Below, in pieces: positions 60,835-64,000 of a stretch of 64,000 nt of DNA. The stretch covers positions 124,001 to 188,000 of the forward strand of contig CAZHYV010000007.1 in NCBI GenBank assembly GCA_964537055.1. The letters are read 5' to 3'. A model generated the notes under the pieces. It was given only the letters and a program-made list of their open reading frames with translations. It was not told the DNA's origin and did not search any database. The translations under genes were made by a program, and so were the position numbers. How positions within the stretch are numbered: the stretch's first letter is position 1; each line of letters opens with the position of its first letter. This stretch comes from CAZHYV01 sp964537055 (GTDB lineage: Bacteria; Myxococcota_A; Polyangia; Palsa-1104; JAEUJZ01).

Positions 60835-61878
60835 ATGTCTAAAAAAGATACAGGCCCTCTCGCCGAATTGAAGGAAGCTTTTCTCTCGGGGAACACCCCC
60901 GTGGTTTATCTTTATGGAAAGGAACCTTTTTTGATCAGGCAAGGAGTCGACTTTCTTCGAGAAACCCTTCTTGACCCCTCAACGAAGGATTTGAATCTAC
61001 ATCTATTGCAGGGAAGAGAAACATCTGCCTCGGAAATCCTGCAAGTAGCTCAAACGCTGCCCATGCTAGCAAAACACCGGTTGCTTCTCGTCTATGAGGC
61101 AGACAAAATACCGGCCCAGGAGTTGAACCAACTTGTGCCCTATTTGGAAAACCCTAACCCCACAAGTTGTGTATGTTTTGTGGCTGAAACTGCAGATGCT
61201 CGACTTAAATTCATCTCTTCTCTTAAAAAAGAGGGCCTGCTTCTAAAACTAGACCCCCTATCTACACGGCAGCTGCCTGCATTTATCCAGAGAGAGGCCT
61301 CTCTTTTGGGCATAAAATTTTCTAGAGAGGCAATCGATTTCATGGTTGAGGTTGGCGGTTCTGATTTAGGACAACTGCGGCATATGCTCGAACAACTCTC
61401 CTGCTTTGCACATGATCGCCTGGTGCAAGTAACAGATGTTGAGCTTTTTGTTGGTAGCCCTCAAGCTGATTCTGTCTTTGATCTGATTGATGCGGTCGCG
61501 TCTCAAGATAAGCCCAAAGCGTTAGTACGGTTGGAGCAGCTTTTACGGGAGGATGAACCAGCTCTTCGCATGTTGACGCTTTTGGTCCGGCATACCAGGC
61601 ATCTTTGGCAGATTCGATCGCTGCTAAATGGAAAGACGTCTCTCTCCCCTACAGAAATCGCACAATCTGTAGGTGTCCCTCCTTTTGTGGCAGTAAAATT
61701 ACTTGCCCAAGCAAGGGCTCTCTCTAGTCAGCAAATTGAGTCTATTCAGGAAGCTCTCTTTCAAACAGAACAAAGCATCAAAAATAGTCGTATTTCAGAT
61801 ACCCACCATATGGAGCATCTTGTCCTTACAATATGCGAGAAACAAAAGCATGAGGGGACCCATAAAGTAACTGCGTGA
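60835..61878 (+). CDS. holA: DNA polymerase III subunit delta
   Basis: Delta opens the sliding clamp in the clamp loader. The 347-residue protein starts with a short lead then VVYLYGKEPFLIRQGVDFLR, the domain I signature, contains LPMLAKHRLLLVYEADK near 78 and PNPTSCVCFVAETADARLKF near 105, and GGSDLGQLRHMLEQL near 180 from the family's conserved middle region. The C-terminal collar domain includes LLVRHTRHLWQIRSLL. Delta is poorly conserved in general, but length and motif order fit well. Convergent with rpsT. Confidence 0.88.
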   Translation: MSKKDTGPLAELKEAFLSGNTPVVYLYGKEPFLIRQGVDFLRETLLDPSTKDLNLHLLQGRETSASEILQVAQTLPMLAKHRLLLVYEADKIPAQELNQLVPYLENPNPTSCVCFVAETADARLKFISSLKKEGLLLKLDPLSTRQLPAFIQREASLLGIKFSREAIDFMVEVGGSDLGQLRHMLEQLSCFAHDRLVQVTDVELFVGSPQADSVFDLIDAVASQDKPKALVRLEQLLREDEPALRMLTLLVRHTRHLWQIRSLLNGKTSLSPTEIAQSVGVPPFVAVKLLAQARALSSQQIESIQEALFQTEQSIKNSRISDTHHMEHLVLTICEKQKHEGTHKVTA

Positions 61879-61922
61879 TTTAGCAAGAGCTTGCGGTAGA
61901 GAGCTGCATGCTAGCGTAGAAG

Positions 61923-62219
61923 CTACGAAGCGGCCAAAGAAGCTTGCTGACCTTGCTTTACTTTTGCTAAGGCTTTGGCAAGACGGGAAATTTTTCGAGA
62001 AGCTGTTTTTCTTTTAAGCACACCCTTTTGAGCAGCCTTATCGAGTTGACAGGTAGCTGCGAACACTTGTTCCTCTACCTTCTCACCAGGCTTCGCAAGG
62101 GATAACGTATTTATAGCCTTTTTTACGATGGTTCGGGTCTTTGTTAAATGAAAGAGATTCCGTGCTCGTTGTTTAATGCGCTTGCGATTTTGCTTCTCTG
62201 CTGAACTTGTATTAGCCAA
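61923..62219 (-). CDS. rpsT: 30S ribosomal protein S20, TTG start
   Basis: A 98-residue basic protein of helical type. NTSSAEKQNRKRIKQRARN at the N-terminus and the KTRTIVKKAINTLS segment match S20. The start codon is TTG at 62219, with AGGAGG five bases upstream; E. coli rpsT also uses a UUG start, where it is tied to feedback control by free S20. The C-terminal part contains SRKISRLAKALAKVKQ. A strong promoter lies upstream. Confidence 0.93.
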   Translation of the reverse strand: MANTSSAEKQNRKRIKQRARNLFHLTKTRTIVKKAINTLSLAKPGEKVEEQVFAATCQLDKAAQKGVLKRKTASRKISRLAKALAKVKQGQQASLAAS

Positions 62220-62266
62220 GAAATCCTCCTACTTCCTTTTCTTACTTTCTAAATAGAAACCCTAGT

Positions 62267-62295
62267 TGTATACGGAGATTTCTTCATTTTGTCAA
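62267..62295 (-). promoter_or_regulatory. Strong promoter of rpsT
   Basis: On the minus strand a perfect TTGACA (62295-62290) and TATACA (62272-62267) are separated by exactly 17 bases. The leader to the TTG start would be about 40 bases. This is the best match to a sigma-70 promoter found in the window. Confidence 0.6.
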
Positions 62296-62336
62296 GAAGT
62301 ATGAATCCCCTTGTGAATCCCCGCTTGAGCGAAGAT

Positions 62337-63593
62337 TTAGGTCCCTACTGTATAATCGTCTCGGTAAGCGATCTGCTCTGGGGTCAGAGTATCGATAGAG
62401 ATCCCCATGGTTCTTAATTTTCTTAAAGCCAGATCTAAATCTTGCTCTTTGGGTAGGTCATGAACGGTCTTTGATAGCTGCTTCCCTTCGCGGCTAAGCT
62501 TCAATAAGGCCAAGGCTTGGTTTGCAAAGCTCATGTCCATGACTTCGGAAGGGTGCCCTTCGGCAGCGGCCAGATTCACCAAACGTCCCTGGGCTAAGAT
62601 ATAAATTTTATGACCGTTTGGCAGCGTGTACTCTTCGTTATTGGGGCGAATTTGACGTTTCGATACTGCAAGCTTTGCCAAATCAACCAGGTTAATTTCA
62701 CAGTCATAGTGACCTGTGTTGCTGATGATGGCCCCCTCCTTCATACTCTCGAAATGACGTTGAATGATGACGTCCTTCATGCCAGTGGCGGTGCAGAAGA
62801 TATCGCCAACGCGGGCAGCTTCATCCATGGGGAGGACCTCGTACCCCTCTAAGGTAGCTTTCAGCGCTTGGATCGGATCAACCTCAGTAATGATAACTCT
62901 GCTTCCCATACCCCGAGCTCGCATCGCAAGCCCCTTGCCACAGTGCCCAAACCCTGCGATAACAAATACTTTTCCAGCCAGCATCACCGAAGTCGCACGA
63001 ATGATTCCGTCAATGGTTGATTGGCCCGTCCCATAGACGTTATCAAAGTCCCATTTGGTTTCGGCATCGTTGACGGCAATGATAGGATATTTGAGGTCTC
63101 CTGCTTTGGCCATAGCCCTTAATCGATGAACGCCTGTGGTTGTCTCTTCGGTGCCCCCCTGGATCTCAGCAAGCCATTGTGAATATTTCTTGTGCAGCGT
63201 GAACACCAGATCCGCACCATCATCAACGGTAAGCGTGGGACGAAACGCAAGCGTACTCTCAATACATGTGTAGAACTCTTCTCGGGTTAGCCCATGCCAG
63301 GCAAAAATAGAGATTCCCTCGTCGGCTAAAGCAGCCGCGACTTCATCTTGCGTGGTGAGAGGATTACAACCCGACCATGCAATTTCTGCGCCAGCGGCAC
63401 GGAGGGTTCGTAACAGAACGCCCGTCTCCTTCGTCACATGGAGACAACCAGAGATCCGATGCCCCGAAAGAGGTTTGGTTTTTCGAAATTCTTCTCGGAG
63501 CGCCATCAAGACTGGCATGCGGGACTCTGCCCAATCAATTAATAATCGTCCCTGGTTTGCCAATGTAATATCTTTGATCTTAAATGAGGCCAT
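62337..63593 (-). CDS. ahcY: Adenosylhomocysteinase
   Basis: Splits S-adenosylhomocysteine into adenosine and homocysteine using bound NAD. The protein is 418 residues from ATG 63593 (GGGAG upstream); a longer in-frame start at 63629 adds 12 residues without support. It has WSGCNPLTTQDEVAAAL near 82, NVYGTGQSTIDG near 180 and the NAD loop VIAGFGHCGKGLAMRARGMG near 205. It ends in YRDDYTVGT and lacks the KPDHYRY tail of the long form, so it belongs with the shorter type found in many bacteria and archaea. No methionine-cycle gene is adjacent. Confidence 0.92.
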   Translation of the reverse strand: MASFKIKDITLANQGRLLIDWAESRMPVLMALREEFRKTKPLSGHRISGCLHVTKETGVLLRTLRAAGAEIAWSGCNPLTTQDEVAAALADEGISIFAWHGLTREEFYTCIESTLAFRPTLTVDDGADLVFTLHKKYSQWLAEIQGGTEETTTGVHRLRAMAKAGDLKYPIIAVNDAETKWDFDNVYGTGQSTIDGIIRATSVMLAGKVFVIAGFGHCGKGLAMRARGMGSRVIITEVDPIQALKATLEGYEVLPMDEAARVGDIFCTATGMKDVIIQRHFESMKEGAIISNTGHYDCEINLVDLAKLAVSKRQIRPNNEEYTLPNGHKIYILAQGRLVNLAAAEGHPSEVMDMSFANQALALLKLSREGKQLSKTVHDLPKEQDLDLALRKLRTMGISIDTLTPEQIAYRDDYTVGT

Positions 63594-63715
63594 TGCATTC
63601 TCTCCCTTACCAAGAAAGCCATTATGCAAATTTTTTCAGAATCGTAAAAAGATTTCTGTCGTTTTGCTAAAATGTTTTTGATCGGATCGAGTCTGTTCAT
63701 GGCATAACTAACCAA

Positions 63716-64000
63716 GTGAGCCTTTCTAAGATCATTCCCAAAGAGCAGCTTTCGTTTTCTCAAATCCTTCTCTTGTTTGTTATTACGGTTCTCCTCCTTC
63801 TTGGTTTTGGGATGCTTGCAGGACGCTATCACCTAGGCCCTTTTGGGATTGTTTTAAGCCAACTTTTTGCAGTCCTGCTACCGGCAGTGTTTTTTTCACA
63901 TCATCGACGTGAAGAATTCCTGAAATCGGTCGGTCTTAAGCCCTGGATTCCTTCTTTTGCGATCTTTGGAACTCTTTTTGGAATTTGTTGGTTTCTCGTG
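63716..64000 (+). CDS. Membrane protein, N-terminal part; possible CPBP-type protease
   Basis: A reading frame opens at GTG 63716 and runs off the end of the window, covering 95 residues. After a short lead it has two membrane helices (LLLFVITVLLLLGFGM and FGIVLSQLFAVLLPAVFF), then EEFLKSVGLKPW and the start of a third helix. The pattern of helices followed by a glycine-leucine-basic element resembles the beginning of CPBP/CAAX-type intramembrane proteases, but the catalytic motifs would lie beyond the window. It is divergent from ahcY. Confidence 0.45.
   Translation, partial: MSLSKIIPKEQLSFSQILLLFVITVLLLLGFGMLAGRYHLGPFGIVLSQLFAVLLPAVFFSHHRREEFLKSVGLKPWIPSFAIFGTLFGICWFLV

Noticed and set aside
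1..64000. CRISPR arrays, rRNA genes and insertion sequences
   Set aside because: No regularly spaced repeats, rRNA segments or transposase motifs were seen anywhere in the window.

Overview
This window is a dense stretch of bacterial chromosome of moderate GC content with short intergenic gaps. It carries mostly housekeeping genes and a few accessory ones. The System I cytochrome c maturation operon with a CcmF-CcmH fusion, menaquinone biosynthesis, an FHA-GGDEF diguanylate cyclase, an FtsY with an N-terminal membrane anchor, an OmpA protein with thrombospondin type 3 repeats, and ATP synthase a/c genes separated from F1 together suggest a Gram-negative bacterium near the former Deltaproteobacteria, possibly Myxococcota. 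The moderate GC and compact layout would fit a reduced-genome relative of the Polyangiales. That assignment is inference; no rRNA is present to fix it.

Region by region: 0-7.8 kb is a plus-strand cytochrome c maturation operon (ccmE end, ccmF-H fusion, a CcmI-like fusion, ccmA, ccmB, ccmC, ccmD-like and two unassigned membrane proteins) running into an M16 peptidase gene. A DciA-like gene converges on it. 9.7-12.7 kb holds two envelope protein genes. 12.7-16.4 kb is a divergent phosphoketolase plus acetate kinase pair. 16.6 kb is a flavodoxin-membrane fusion. 17.6-27.9 kb is a protein-export cluster (secF, secD, yajC, ffh, ftsY) interleaved with pepP, a MauE-like gene and an MFS gene. 28.5-31.8 kb has tsaB, infA and the Fo genes atpE, atpB, atpI and atpZ; the last has no ATG, GTG or TTG start and was found by translating the gap.

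32-42.7 kb has a lipoprotein, an XPB-type helicase, dnaK, a RlpA-like protein, menA-menC-menE and an M14 carboxypeptidase. 42.7-46.4 kb is an isolated 1000-residue protein joining an HD phosphohydrolase domain to an Hsp90/MORC-type GHKL ATPase, flanked by long non-coding stretches and a decayed tRNA-like sequence. It is the best candidate here for an undescribed system. 46.4-50.7 kb has an OPT transporter, the FHA-GGDEF protein and an EgtD-like methyltransferase. 50.8-64 kb has prfB with its programmed frameshift, a thiolase, two unknown envelope genes, rho, a UbiB-type kinase, an orphan Fis-type HTH gene, etfB-etfA, a cold-shock gene, holA, rpsT, ahcY and the start of a membrane protein.

Functionally, the ccm, men, etf and atp genes describe a menaquinone-based respiratory chain with c-type cytochromes. 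The phosphoketolase and acetate kinase offer a side route to ATP through acetyl phosphate. Coding regions were judged by reading translations; family calls rest on recognised motifs, not database searches.
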